Of a DNA stretch of 64,000 nt, positions 54,568-64,000 are shown in pieces. The stretch spans positions 3,658,001-3,722,000 of the forward strand of contig AP026550.1 in NCBI GenBank assembly GCA_026075535.2, written 5' to 3'. A program made the translations under genes and the position numbers. The DNA comes from Tricholoma matsutake (taxonomy: Eukaryota > Basidiomycota > Agaricomycetes > Agaricales > Tricholomataceae). Under the pieces are notes generated by a model. It did no database searches. It was given only the letters and a program-made list of their open reading frames with translations, and was not told the origin of the DNA. Position 1 is the first letter of the stretch. The number at the start of each line of letters is the position of its first letter.

Positions 54568-54959
54568 AAGGAGACCTGAGTGCATGCAGTAATGGAACTG
54601 ACAATCACAACTAACATTATATCTGAAGCATCTTCCATGGTGGCAGACCCAGAATACCATATATTGCAGGTGGTAGGCTAATGAGGCCAAATGCGGCCCT
54701 AATACTGGCATGGGAACTCGATACTATCGAGACCACAAACACCATTACCACACTGGAAGCAAGGAGCTGGAGTGAAACTGTCTCACATTGAACATTGAAC
54801 CCTCTGAGCTAGCGAGGTGGGCTCAACAAAGGCTGACTCAGCGAGTGGAAGTAGTATGGTCTGTGTGCATCAATTTTGTCTCATCTTTCTACTTCCACTT
54901 GCTCCACCAAATTTTGCTAGTTGTTAGTTTTTGAGCAGTACGAATATGTCTCATACAAC
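54568..54959. other. right flank of Copia-B
   Basis: No gene recognised. It is contiguous with 41101-42063 if Copia-B is removed. The 5' end of the DIRS-like element should lie here; I could not identify a terminal repeat. Confidence 0.35.
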
Positions 54960-55039
54960 AATTTCTGATTATGAAGGAGTTACAAACAAGCCCCTTCCTC
55001 GAGAACAATCCCACACAGACATGAACCGAAGGAGAAAAC

Positions 55040-56282
55040 ATGATGGATAAATATTGCAAGATGCTCAAGACTTTGGATGAATGACAAAAGAAGAGGAATG
55101 AAGAGAGAGAACGGAAGAGGCACAAAGATTCTAGTGGAGATATTTCTGAGGATGAACTGGACGATATCACTCCTTTTCTGGAGCATCCTGATAAGGATAA
55201 CAATCCACAAGAACACAGTCAATGTTCCAAAACCACACCTGTTCCCAATGAACCTTCAACACCACAACCAAAGGGGAAGCTAGGAGCATGCAAACTAAGG
55301 TGACACCTAAATTCAACATTGAAGGGACTCTTTTCCATGACACTGAAGCTTCTCAAAACAAGTTTGAAACATACAATACTTCCATACCTAACCATATCAC
55401 CTTACTTGCTGCATGTGATATTGCTCCTCCACTCCCTCTCTTCACAACAGAGGCCTTGGAATGTATTTGCAATTGCAAAAGCCTCAGATTTGTCAAAGTG
55501 GGAATGGGGCGATACAAAAATACTCGTGTTCTGGATGTCTCTGACTTTCCTGCCGATGAAGATCTTTCCCCCACTTCTTGGTGTTTGGCTTCCAACACCT
55601 TTCTCAACTGGATGTCAAAGAGAGCACAAGGCAAAACCCTCGAAGGATGGACAATGCACCATGATGCCATGCTTAATGATTCACAGTTTCAAACTCACTT
55701 CCAGGCATATGTTTCCTTCGACAAAGAGGTCCACTCTTGTTTTTTACCAACAGTCCTTTCATCATCAACCCATCCAATTATCATTGGAGTGATGCCCTTA
55801 TTAACAAGAAGATCACATTTTCCACTAAAATTATCACTAATAACACACCCACACAAGACAACACTACATGCAACCACCATTACCAACCTTACAATGTCCC
55901 GTCCTGGTCCTTTCATTCCTTTCCAAAATCCCAGTTCACCCCGTTGTGTCTCAGATGTGGGTGGAAAGATGGCCACTGAGCTCCACATTGTGATGCATCC
56001 ACACCTAGTCGGAAGGAGCGGCATTGGGTCATCATCTACAGAAATGATAACCTCACGTGGATCTCAGACAACAAGCACATTTGCACTCATTTCAATATCG
56101 GAACATGCTCTTCCACTAACCAGTCCCATGGATTGCATGTCTGCTTTCTGTGTGATGATGCCTACCATGCGGCCATCGCCTGCACTTGAAATTGATTACA
56201 ATTGTATAATCACGCCATACCATGTTGAGGGATGGGCGACGGCACTGCGTGAATGTAACCTCCTCAAACATTATTCAAACAT
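55040..56282 (+). pseudogene. gag-like ORF of a DIRS-like retroelement, 5' part
   Basis: LDE, TGA (55082-55084), then QKKRNEERERKRHKDSSGD, ISEDELDDITPFLEHPDK and a small frame change near 55300. It continues CICNCKSLRFVKVGMGRYKN, NTFLNWMSKRAQGKTLEGW, HHDAMLNDSQFQTHFQAYV. A zinc knuckle CLRCGWKDGH, TGA (55977), APHC lies in a second frame and is followed by LTWISDNKHICTHFNIGTCS and SHGLHVCFLCDDAYHAAIAC, a Cys-rich motif I associate with Agaricomycete DIRS-type elements. Ends in EGWATALRECNLLKHYSN, where a MITE enters. Confidence 0.65.
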
Positions 56283-56284
56283 TA

Positions 56285-56615
56285 GTAGTGGTCAAAGTAG
56301 GGTGATTATCCATGGATTATGTCCACAATTTTTGGGACATGGATAATCGCAGAATCATTGAATTGCCTCCAGAGGCAATTCAACGATTATTTGCATGATT
56401 ATCGAAGGTGATTATTTGATGTGCTTACATTTTTGCTTACATCATGCAGAAGATCATAGATCTGTCAAAATAATTGTGTCCCATAATTGCCCCATAATTG
56501 CCCTCGATAATCATCACAGTCAAAGTGACTTGGATTATTGACACAATTTTTGATTCATAATTGTCCAATAATTGCACTGTTAATCGTCCAATAATTGCCC
56601 TACTTTGACCACTAC
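56285..56615. mobile_element. 331-bp Stowaway-like MITE
   Basis: Terminal inverted repeats GTAGTGGTCAAAGTAGGG are flanked by TA on both sides (56283-56284, 56616-56617), the signature of Tc1/mariner-mobilised MITEs. Its excision restores the host frame (YSNI / VHNLFYGSPIGNPP). The interior holds nested palindromes: GATTATCCATG..CATGGATAATC and TTGAATTGCCTC-CA-GAGGCAATTCAA. Confidence 0.85.
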
Positions 56616-56617
56616 TA

Positions 56618-58411
56618 TTGTCCACAATCTTTTTTATGGCTCACCCATTGGCAATCCTCCTCTGCTTACTTACACTTTCATTCCTCATAACATGCCCTCT
56701 GTTTCTGAACATTCTGCAGGTGTTGATGCTCATATCTTGGACAAACTTAAAGCTAAACGAATATCTGGCCCTTATACTTTTGATGAAGTGCATGTACTAT
56801 TTCGTGGTCATTTTTGTACTGCGCCGCTTGGTTTCATTGAGAGGCCACCTGGCTGTGGGAAGTGGAGAATGATTTGGAATCTTTCTGCCCGCAACCATCT
56901 TGGTGTTTCAACCAACAATTGGTTGGATGCAAAAGATCATCCTATAAGATGGCACACTTGTACTATTTTTGCTGATATGGTATGTTCATGGTCTTCAGAT
57001 ATGTGATATGTTGTCTGCCCATGTGGGTGAGGACAACTAGAAATCTTTGGTCTTTGTTATGTTGTCTGCCTATGTAGGCATTGAAAAACTTTGTTGTCTG
57101 CCCAAGTGGGCGCAGACAAGTAATCCGTATTGTTGTCTGTCCAAGTGGACATGGGCAACTGATCTTATCTTATTCTGCAACATCTTGCTTTGTGCTTTCC
57201 TAACTATTTTCCCCAGGTCACTAATGCTCCACCTGGGACACAGGCTGCCAGTTTGGATATTACTAAAGCCTATCACTGTTCTCCTATTGCACCTCAGCAT
57301 AAACCTTACATTGCATTGTACTGGAGAAACTATATCTGGCCTGATCACTGTGCTCTATTTGGTCTTACTACCACTGGTAACATTCAGGGTGAATTAGCTG
57401 ATGCTACCATTGACATCCTTGTGGTGCATGGTATTCCTTCCACATGTTGTCAAATGGGTTGACAACTTTGATTTTTTGCATCATCTGATTGCTTCTTCCT
57501 TTGCACCTGACAGTTCAACCGTTTACTCTTATTCCCTCAACCTCGACACTATCCTCTGTATTACTACACCCTTAGGTATCCCATGGCATGATGTTTCTGA
57601 ACAGGGCCACAATTTTGCATATCACACCGATTACAGTGGCTTTGTCTGGGATTTGCCTAACAAATGGGTCTCATTATTGGATAAGAAACAATTGAGATAC
57701 CTTGAAAAGGTTGTTAATTTTTTGAAAATTTCCACCATAACTGAGAAGGATGTTGCTTCTATACATGGCATGCTCCAACATATTACCTTTGTGTACCCCA
57801 ATGATCGTGCCTACCTTCCTGCCCTGAGCCACATGGTTTCCCATTTTCCTAACAAGTGGACTCAACATCATATCTCTTTCGCCATATGTAATGACATGCT
57901 CTGGTGGAAAAAAACTCTTTCGCTGCCTCCTGCTTCTCATTCCCTCCTTCCACGTATACAAGCACTCTATGACATCTGGGTGGATGCATCTGCTTCATGG
58001 GGAGTTGGTATACTCATAGATCAATGATGGATGGCATGGAAACTTACTGATGGTTGGGATACCGAGGGTTGAGACATTGGATGGGCAGAGTCAGTAGCTG
58101 TCGAGTTAGCAATTTTATGGGTCACAGAGCAAGATGTTTCTGACAAGGAAATTCTCATCCATGGCGACAATATGGGTGTCATTGACACTTACAAAAAGGG
58201 GTGTTCCCACAATATTCCACGCAATGCTTCAATCCAACAAATTACTTCCTGCCTCATTCCTGCTAACCTTACAATCACTCCAATTTTTGTACCATCCAAG
58301 TTTAACCTAGCTGATCCCATTTCCCATGGCATTTTGGGACCTGCTGAGTTTCGGCTTGCATACCATTTCGAGCTCCCTCTAGAGCTCTCACCATTCCTAT
58401 CTAATGTATAG
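56618..58411 (+). pseudogene. DIRS-like reverse transcriptase and RNase H
   Basis: VHNLFYGSPIGNPPLLTYTF, FIERPPGCGKWRMIWNLSAR, then an intron (56980-57216) and AASLDITKAYHCSPIAPQHK, WPDHCALFGLTTTGNIQGEL (RT fingers and palm). A frameshift lies near 57440, then the active-site block KWVDNFDFLHH, where the usual DD is DN. RNase H follows: LYDIWVDASASWGVGILIDQ, TGA (58025), TGA (58070), AESVAVELAILWVTEQDV, ILIHGDNMGVIDTYKKG and VPSKFNLADPISHGIL. The order and motifs match DIRS/Ngaro-type elements. No tyrosine recombinase was found downstream before the Gypsy LTR at 58512. Confidence 0.72.
56980..57216 (+). other. 237-nt intron of the DIRS-like element carrying four hairpins
   Basis: GTATGT donor and CCCCAG acceptor split FADM / VTNAPPG in phase. 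Inside are four hairpins starting with TTGTCTG at 57011, 57062, 57094 and 57133. Stem cores are GCCCA/TGGGT, GCCTA/TAGGC, GCCCA/TGGGC and GTCCA/TGGAC around TG or AG. The third is the longest (TTGTCTGCCCA with TGGGCGCAGACAA). The intron is unusually long for this window. Confidence 0.7.
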
Positions 58412-58511
58412 GCTATCATTACCCTCTACACCAGCGAGTGCTGGTGCACTGCCTTTGCAGGGAAGTTTCTTTGCTGATCTTTCCATGCCACACTCCAATA
58501 ACAGTATTCAT

Positions 58512-59158
58512 TGATGATACTCAACCTGGAAACCCAAACAAAACACCTAAAAGGGTCCTATGTCAAGACCGATTCTCTCGACTGGATTTCCAATTGTTTT
58601 CCGCCCCCCTTCCCAGCTGCCTTGCATCACAGCCCACCTCCTATCAGCAGCACTGCCTAGAGGCGAAATTCCCTCATTTCCAATTAGGTGAAACAGTTTC
58701 AGGATTTGCCTCAGAAGCCGGTTTTCATATTAACCACAGCCTCGGAAACTCCAACCTTAGTATTTAAGCTAGCTACTTTTGTTCTGTATTGCCAGTTTGT
58801 AAATCAACAAAGTCACCCAATTAATCCAACTCTATCTTTGCTCCCATTTGTCTCTCTCCTAAGTCTTCCTCAAGACTTGTACTTGTCCTCTCTGGACATC
58901 CTCTGATCCTCTGATCCTCCTCTCTCACCTTCTCTGAAATTAGGACACTTGACAAGGAGAAGGGCACAGCTTCTTACAAGCTGAAGCCAAGTCCTTTCTG
59001 TTCCAACCTCACCTCAGATTTCCATTGGAATTCTGCTCCTATCTGACTCTTCCCTTTCAACTCCTACCATCCAGGTACAACCAGAAATCTGATGACTCAG
59101 AACTTAACAGTATTTACAAACTCACACTTCTCTCGTCAAATCCATCCCATCTTTTCCT
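58512..59158 (+). repeat. LTR and leader of a Gypsy-type element
   Basis: Begins TGATGATACTCAACCTGGAA, sharing about 45 bp with the solo-LTR-like family, then diverges. An end at CTTGACA (58954) is possible. It is followed by a leader up to the gag ATG at 59159. A 3' LTR was not found, so the element is truncated. Confidence 0.5.
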
Positions 59159-60448
59159 ATGACTCCTACTGAGTCACAAACCCAATGAACCACAAGGAAC
59201 TCTCGCCGTGCTGGCGTGGTACCAGGATTATCAGCAATCCACCGATCTATACTTCCTTCCCCTAGGCACGCTTCAACTTTTGGTGCATCCACCAGACCAT
59301 CCAACATCTTCAGGCAAATTGGTTCTGGAGCACCCTCCATCATGTCTCAACCTCCGGAGACCCCTCGGAACACGACTCCACTAGAGTATGTAGAGAATGT
59401 TGGGCAACCTAACCCCTTTGACGAGGAAGGTCCAGGTAAAGAGGACAGACTTCCCAGTGGACCTGATGACCCTAGCAGTCCTGATGACCCCGATCCTGAT
59501 GACCCTGATGACCCTCTACCTCCCGATGGCAGAAATCCTGATACAGGAGATAGGTTTCTCAATGCTCTCTTTGAGCTCTCAGATAGTCTCTGAACCCTCT
59601 GGCAGAACCAAGCACCCAAGACCGAGAAAATCATAGTTCATGATCCTGACACTTTTGGCAGGGCCAATCCCCAGAAACTTCGGGACTTCCTAGTCTCGTG
59701 CAACCTTCACTTCCACGATCGTCCTCAGGTCTTCGCCTCTGACGAAAAGAAAATCCTATTCATCCTTTCCTACCTCAAAGGGTCAGCCCTTAGCTGGTTT
59801 GAACCTGGACTCAACAACCCAACAAACTCCGCCCATTGGATGTGGAACTACGAGGTATTCCTCAGTGAGTTGGAAAGTAATTTTGGTTCTCACAACCCTG
59901 TTGGGGATGCAGAAAAGGCTCTTTCAGAACTCACAATGAAGAAAGGTGGAAGGATAGTGAAGTATAATGTGGACTTCTGGGAACTGGCTTCCCGGGTCAA
60001 CTGGAATGAGGCTCTCCACGACCGGTATTTCCGTGGTCTCCCACTCCGTCTCCACATAGAAGTCATATGGGGGGAACGACCCAATGCTCTAGCATCCCTA
60101 CATCTTAAAGCCCAGGATGCTGACAACATCTATTGGATGCAGGAAGAAGAAACCCACTTAGAAACAAAGACCCCCGGAAATTCCGCGCACACCGGAAAGA
60201 AGGAATCTAAAGGTTCTCCTAGCTCCAATTCCAACACTCAGTCCAAACCTCAGTCCTTGTCCAGCACTAACTGCACAAACCAATCCTCGTCTGGCAGCTC
60301 CTCTGAGTCAAAGGACAACTTCCAGAAGGACAAGCCAAAAAACTCTATTTCCGACAAGTTGGGGAAAGACAGTATCTCAAGAGAACACAGGGTACCTCAG
60401 AAACACATATGGTTTTTTAGTAAACACCATGAGTATCTACCACAGTAA
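59159..60448 (+). pseudogene. Gypsy (Ty3-type) Gag, truncated
   Basis: One frame from ATG 59159 (MTPTESQTQ) through TGA at 59186 and TGA at 59591 to about 60380. It has an acidic Pro/Asp repeat (DDPSSPDDPDPDDPDDPLPP), then the retrotransposon-gag domain: HDPDTFGRANPQKLRDFLVS, KILFILSYLKGSALSWFEPG, FLSELESNFGSHNPVGDAEK and FRGLPLRLHIEVIWG. A Ser/Asn-rich linker ends in SDKLGKDS, where the family normally continues towards a zinc knuckle; here unrelated sequence begins. Both stops fit CGA-to-TGA. Protease, RT and integrase are absent. Confidence 0.82.
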
Positions 60449-60474
60449 TTGATCTATATTTCTACTTACACAAA

Positions 60475-61240
60475 TCAAAACTTCCATAATGCAAATGATA
60501 CAGAAGAACAGATTGACTTAGGCCTCTCATCTCACTGGGCCCTTCAAACGACATGTAATTAGATTAGAATCAAATATAAGATCATGAAAAATGAAGCAGA
60601 ACTCACTGAGTTCTGCCATACCTATGTTGTAACCCCTACAAAGTAAAAACTTCGAAATGCAAAAGAACGGATTGACGTAGGCCTCTCGTCTCACTGGGCC
60701 CTTCAAATGACATGTAAATAGATTAGAATCAAATATAGGATCATGAGAAACAAAGCACAACTCAACGAGTTCTACCATACCCAAATTGTAACCCCTGCAA
60801 AGTGAAAACATCGAAATGCAAAAGAACGAATTGGCGTAGGCCTCTCGTCTCACTGGGCCCTTTGAACGACATGTAAATAGATTAGAATCAAATATAAGAT
60901 CATGAAAAATGAAGCAAAACTCACTGAGTTCTGCCATACCTAGTATGTTGTAACCCCTACAAAGTGAAAATGTCGAAATGCAAAAGAACAAATTGATGTA
61001 AGCCTCTCGTCTCATTTGGCACTTTAAACTACATGTAAATAGATTAGAATCAAATATAAGATCATGAAAAATGAAGCAGAACTCACCAAGTTCTGCCATA
61101 TTCATGTTGTAGCCACTTTGAAATGAAAACATCAACATATGAAAGGACAGCATATCATAGGCCTCTGTGCTCTGAATGACATGAATATTAGATTAGAAAA
61201 GATCACAAAGCAGAACTCATCAACTTGTTACAACTTTACA
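60475..61240. repeat. about 160-bp satellite, five copies
   Basis: Units contain TAACCCCTACAAAGTGAAAA, GGCCTCTCGTCTCACTGGGC, GACATGTAAATAGATTAGAA and GAAGCAGAACTCACTGAG. Period varies from about 150 to 165 bp and the last unit is degenerate. The long minus-strand frame across it is not a gene. It abuts the truncated Gypsy gag. Confidence 0.88.
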
Positions 61241-62464
61241 AGTTGTAGGTCATGGTGTCATTTAGAATGGACTCAGATTTAGTGTGCACTGGCAAGTGAG
61301 GTGAAATCTCAAACATTTTATATAGAACTATTCTAGATTAAACACGAGAGCAATGCACAAAACACAGGGAAAGTGTTGTGTCGGTAAGAGGGGTGGGAAA
61401 CAATTTGGTCAGCCAAATTGTTTCCCACGAATCTTGGCATTTTTTTGGACGAGGAGATTGCGGTCCTTGTTCATTACCTCAAGTTCCAACAGGTAGGGAT
61501 CTGCATGGGTTTGGCATACCCATGAGGGAACAACACCAACAACACCAACAACACTAACGACAATGACAATGCTAGCAGGAAGAACAACAATACCACAGCA
61601 ATAGCCACCCCAACAATGGCACGTTGGATGGCGCTCAGGGGTGTCGCTCCCTCCTCATAAGTTTTATTCGTTTTATTCTTCGCTTTTACACTAAATCTAC
61701 TGGTTTTACAGGCTAACACTCATGACACCGCCCAATGCAACAACATGAATACACCAGCTGCCACGTCACACCAACCGCCCCACAAGAGACCGTGATGCCA
61801 GATAACGGGAGGAGCCCACTGGCCAGGAGCCAAACAGCAATGCAGAGGAAATACTCGGGAGGTGATACCTCTCGAGCTGTTCCTATGTTCTTTTTTTTTT
61901 TTTGTTTCTCAATCTTCTTTTTTACTGATGTTGTTCATCTTACTTCTGTAGGCCACACCATAGGGTGGTGACATGTCCCCCACACCTCACGATCCGCCAC
62001 ATGAGCCAGGGAGCCAAAAACAATGCCAAGGGACTTCAACAACACCAAGGCCACACCTCCAGCATCCCAACCTGCCACGTCAACACCACAAATGAAGAGC
62101 ACCAACAACACAACAGGGAGGACTGTGAAGACAGCAAAGACAAAGACAAAGATGAAGGCAAAGATGGCAAAGACAAACACAAAGGCAAAGACAGTGAACA
62201 AGGCCAAGGACAAGGATGAAGACAAGGACAGGGATGAGGATGGCAGCGACGGTGCAGGTCCTGGGCCCTCTGGTATGTTTTTCATTTCTTCTTTTTTATT
62301 ATTTTACTAATCTTACATTGGTTTTAGTTACTACGAGGTGGGAGGGTGTGCCTCCCAAGCTTAACTTATCTTCTTTTCTTCTTTTTCGTCCTCATCTTTT
62401 GTTACTTACAACTTCTATGAACAGAGTGCAACAGAGCGGAGAGCAAAACAGTGGTGATGTGCAT
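61241..62464. other. low-complexity stretch without a recognised gene
   Basis: ACAACACC-rich and AAGGCAAAGACAA-rich sequence, with T-rich blocks near 61883-61925 and 62275-62310 that begin TATGTT and end before TTACTAATCTTA. A similar block recurs near 63520-63570, suggesting a diverged long-period repeat, possibly exon/intron units of an unrecognised element. Confidence 0.35.
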
Positions 62465-63256
62465 TGATGCTGCTCAACCCGGAAACCCAAACAAAACCCA
62501 CAAAATGGCTTTGGATGGTATAACACAAGTCAGAGGAAGGATGCAAGGCCCTCTAGATGTCACCTGTCAGACTGACCATCAAGACTGTCCTTGTTATAAA
62601 TTGAATAAAAGATCAGAAACTGCTTCGAGCGGATTGTATGCATGCACATGCAGTCGAAATGTGTTTGATATACTCAATATAGTGTCCCATGTGTCCAGCA
62701 TGTGTCCGAAGATCATTCAAATAGGAAATACTGTGTCCGACAATGTTTTTCGAGGTTCAATGTTTTTCGAAGATTTTCGAAGATTCTTCGGACTTCGTTT
62801 GTGGCCCGATATCGGTGCGATATTGTTCAACAATGGTAGGGAATATGTCTGGCATGTGTGCGATGATTATTCAGATAGTGATATAGTGTCCAATGTCGAT
62901 TTGCGATGTTCGATGATTTTCGAAGTCGGTCGAGGAAATATCGGACTTGTTCGAAGGCCGATATCACTGCGATATTGCTCGATACTGGTTCGGAACTCAT
63001 CGACAATGTTCCAAGTGTATATCCTGAGCTGTGCAAAGGTCAGGGGAATTGTACTATGGCGGCCGAAGGCATATGAAGAGTTTCGAGGTGTTGTGAAGGA
63101 TTTCGAAGCATTCTCGTGACTTTGTAGAGGTTCGTAGAGCTTCAGAGGGGTTTGTATGGGTTTGTAGAGCTTTGTAGAGGTCTGTAGAACTTCGGAGAGC
63201 TTCGACAATGATCATAGACGTGTTTTCCGAGCTTGAATGATGAGGTGGACCTATCA
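62465..63256 (+). mobile_element. 792-bp solo-LTR-like element
   Basis: Begins TGATGCTGCTCAACCCGGAA and ends GACCTATCA, flanked by GCAT (62461-62464) and GCGT (63257-63260), a 4-bp duplication with one CpG transition. Positions 62465-62585 match 31571-31690 and 62585-62900 match 32260-32580; the 570 bp between, and the 32-bp array, are missing. Confidence 0.75.
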
Positions 63257-63260
63257 GCGT

Positions 63261-63860
63261 CAATGACCAAGGGCCAATGAGCAACACAGGAACACAGGGC
63301 TGCCAACCACAATGATGGAATGACAAGACCAGGGCCACCGAGGCACAGGAGCACAAATGACCAGGAATACCAATGATGACAGCGACTCAGCACCAACAAG
63401 GTCCAGCCAACAACAAAACCACTGGGAAGCCCTAACAATATGAGGGGAGCATGCACGACACAAAGGTGACAACTAAGGTGATGAAACCCTGAGTTGCAGC
63501 AATGCCTCCAAGATCCAGTATGTTTTCTTTTTCTTTATTCTTTCATTGATTTGTTTTTTTTACTAATCTTATCTTTATACTAGTGACTACAGGCTACAAA
63601 ATGCCACAAATGGGCACAAACCAACACCAGGCAACACTTGGAAGGAACCTGGACCATTCGCTCATCCATGAGCAAAGGCAGTGGTGGTGGAGTAATTTAT
63701 CTGATTGTGCAGGGTCACAGATGAAATCAGAAAGGGAAAAACTGTACGAGATCAATCCTCAGTGGTGTAGAAACACTGTATTGAGTGGTAATGTACCTGT
63801 ACAAGATCAACTACAGTACGATTAGTTACCAGTCTGTGTAATGTAATGAAGGGACTTACT
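63261..63860. other. intergenic, no gene recognised
   Basis: Polar low-complexity sequence. CTCAGTGGTGTAGAAACACTG occurs twice (about 63759 and 63860), the second inside the perfect inverted repeat ACTCCTCAGTG / CACTGAGGAGT. Confidence 0.35.
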
Positions 63861-64000
63861 CCTCAGTGGTGTAGAAACACTGAGGAGTCTCAGAGACGAT
63901 ATGGAATTTTTATCCAAGGGTTTAGTAAGTGTTTCAGTTATACTTAGTCCATTATTTAATAAAAATATAGTCCAACACTCCCCCTCAAGCGCAACAGTCA
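63861..64000 (-). mobile_element. edge of another LTR retroelement (minus orientation)
   Basis: On minus, TTGAGGGGGAG (63980-63990 region) looks like a polypurine tract and is followed by TGTTGGACTATATTTTTATT, a plausible LTR start at 63977. The LTR would extend leftwards; its other end is not defined. The internal region lies beyond the window. Confidence 0.45.

Noticed and set aside
16868..60448. Reassignment of TGA to arginine, or programmed readthrough
   Set aside because: Genes here, including the JmjC gene, end normally and decayed frames also contain frameshifts and insertions. Deamination of CGA explains the stops without a new code.
60527..61153. 208-residue minus-strand frame with repeated FCFIFHDLIFDSNLFTC
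   Set aside because: It spans the 160-bp satellite; unit lengths are not consistently multiples of three and no homology is recognised.
61965..62310. Lys/Asp-rich frames as a real protein
   Set aside because: Low-complexity AAGACAAAG repeats generate open frames in several phases; no start context or homology.

Overview
The window reads as a transposon-rich stretch of a filamentous basidiomycete genome, most likely an Agaricomycete. The evidence is: many spliceosomal introns of about 50-60 nt with GT..AG ends; a Plavaka-type (CACTA-like) transposase; Copia, Gypsy and DIRS-like retroelements with fungal features; Crinkler-like (CRN) proteins with fungal HNH domains; a KDM3-like JmjC protein; and several protein families I know only from Agaricomycetes. 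No rRNA gene, CRISPR array or intact tRNA gene was seen.

Layout. 1-7.4 kb: three Crinkler-like genes with HNH-type C-terminal domains (two tandem on minus, one divergent on plus). 7.9-14.6 kb: a divergent pair, a proline-repeat/zinc-finger gene (minus) and a beta-propeller-like plus JmjC gene (plus). 15.1-23.8 kb: a coiled-coil ORF, a decayed lineage-specific gene and a nearly intact Plavaka transposase. 23.8-28.8 kb: gene-poor, with remnants. 28.8-39.3 kb: a Tc1/mariner-like transposase split by a Copia element (Copia-A), itself split by a 2.0-kb MULE-like element and a 1.7-kb solo-LTR-like element. 39.3-41.1 kb: a decayed SAM-domain gene. 42.1-54.6 kb: Copia-B, containing Copia-C (which contains another solo-LTR-like element) and a 477-bp MITE. 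54.9-58.4 kb: a DIRS-like gag/RT/RNase H element. 58.5-60.4 kb: a Gypsy LTR and gag fragment. 60.5-61.2 kb: a ~160-bp satellite. 61.3-64 kb: low-complexity DNA, a third solo-LTR-like copy, and the edge of another LTR element.

The nesting is supported directly by target-site duplications: TCATG (Copia-A), GTATC (Copia-B), GATCC (Copia-C), TCAACAATG (MULE-like), ATACAGGTGT (MITE in Copia-B), TA (Stowaway-like MITE), and ACAT, TTGT/TCGT and GCAT/GCGT (solo-LTR-like). This gives a relative insertion history.

Two themes cut across the window. First, decayed reading frames are interrupted mostly by TGA at places compatible with CGA (about 25 TGA against about 4 TAA/TAG by my reading), and 9 of 11 differences between the Copia-A LTRs are CpG transitions. 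This points to CpG-directed deamination of silenced repeats rather than classic CpA-type RIP. Second, there are arrays of short hairpins whose stems vary in a compensatory way: seven inside the MULE-like element and four inside an intron of the DIRS-like element. Together with a ~300-bp repeat placed just upstream of two unrelated genes, these are the least explained structures here.
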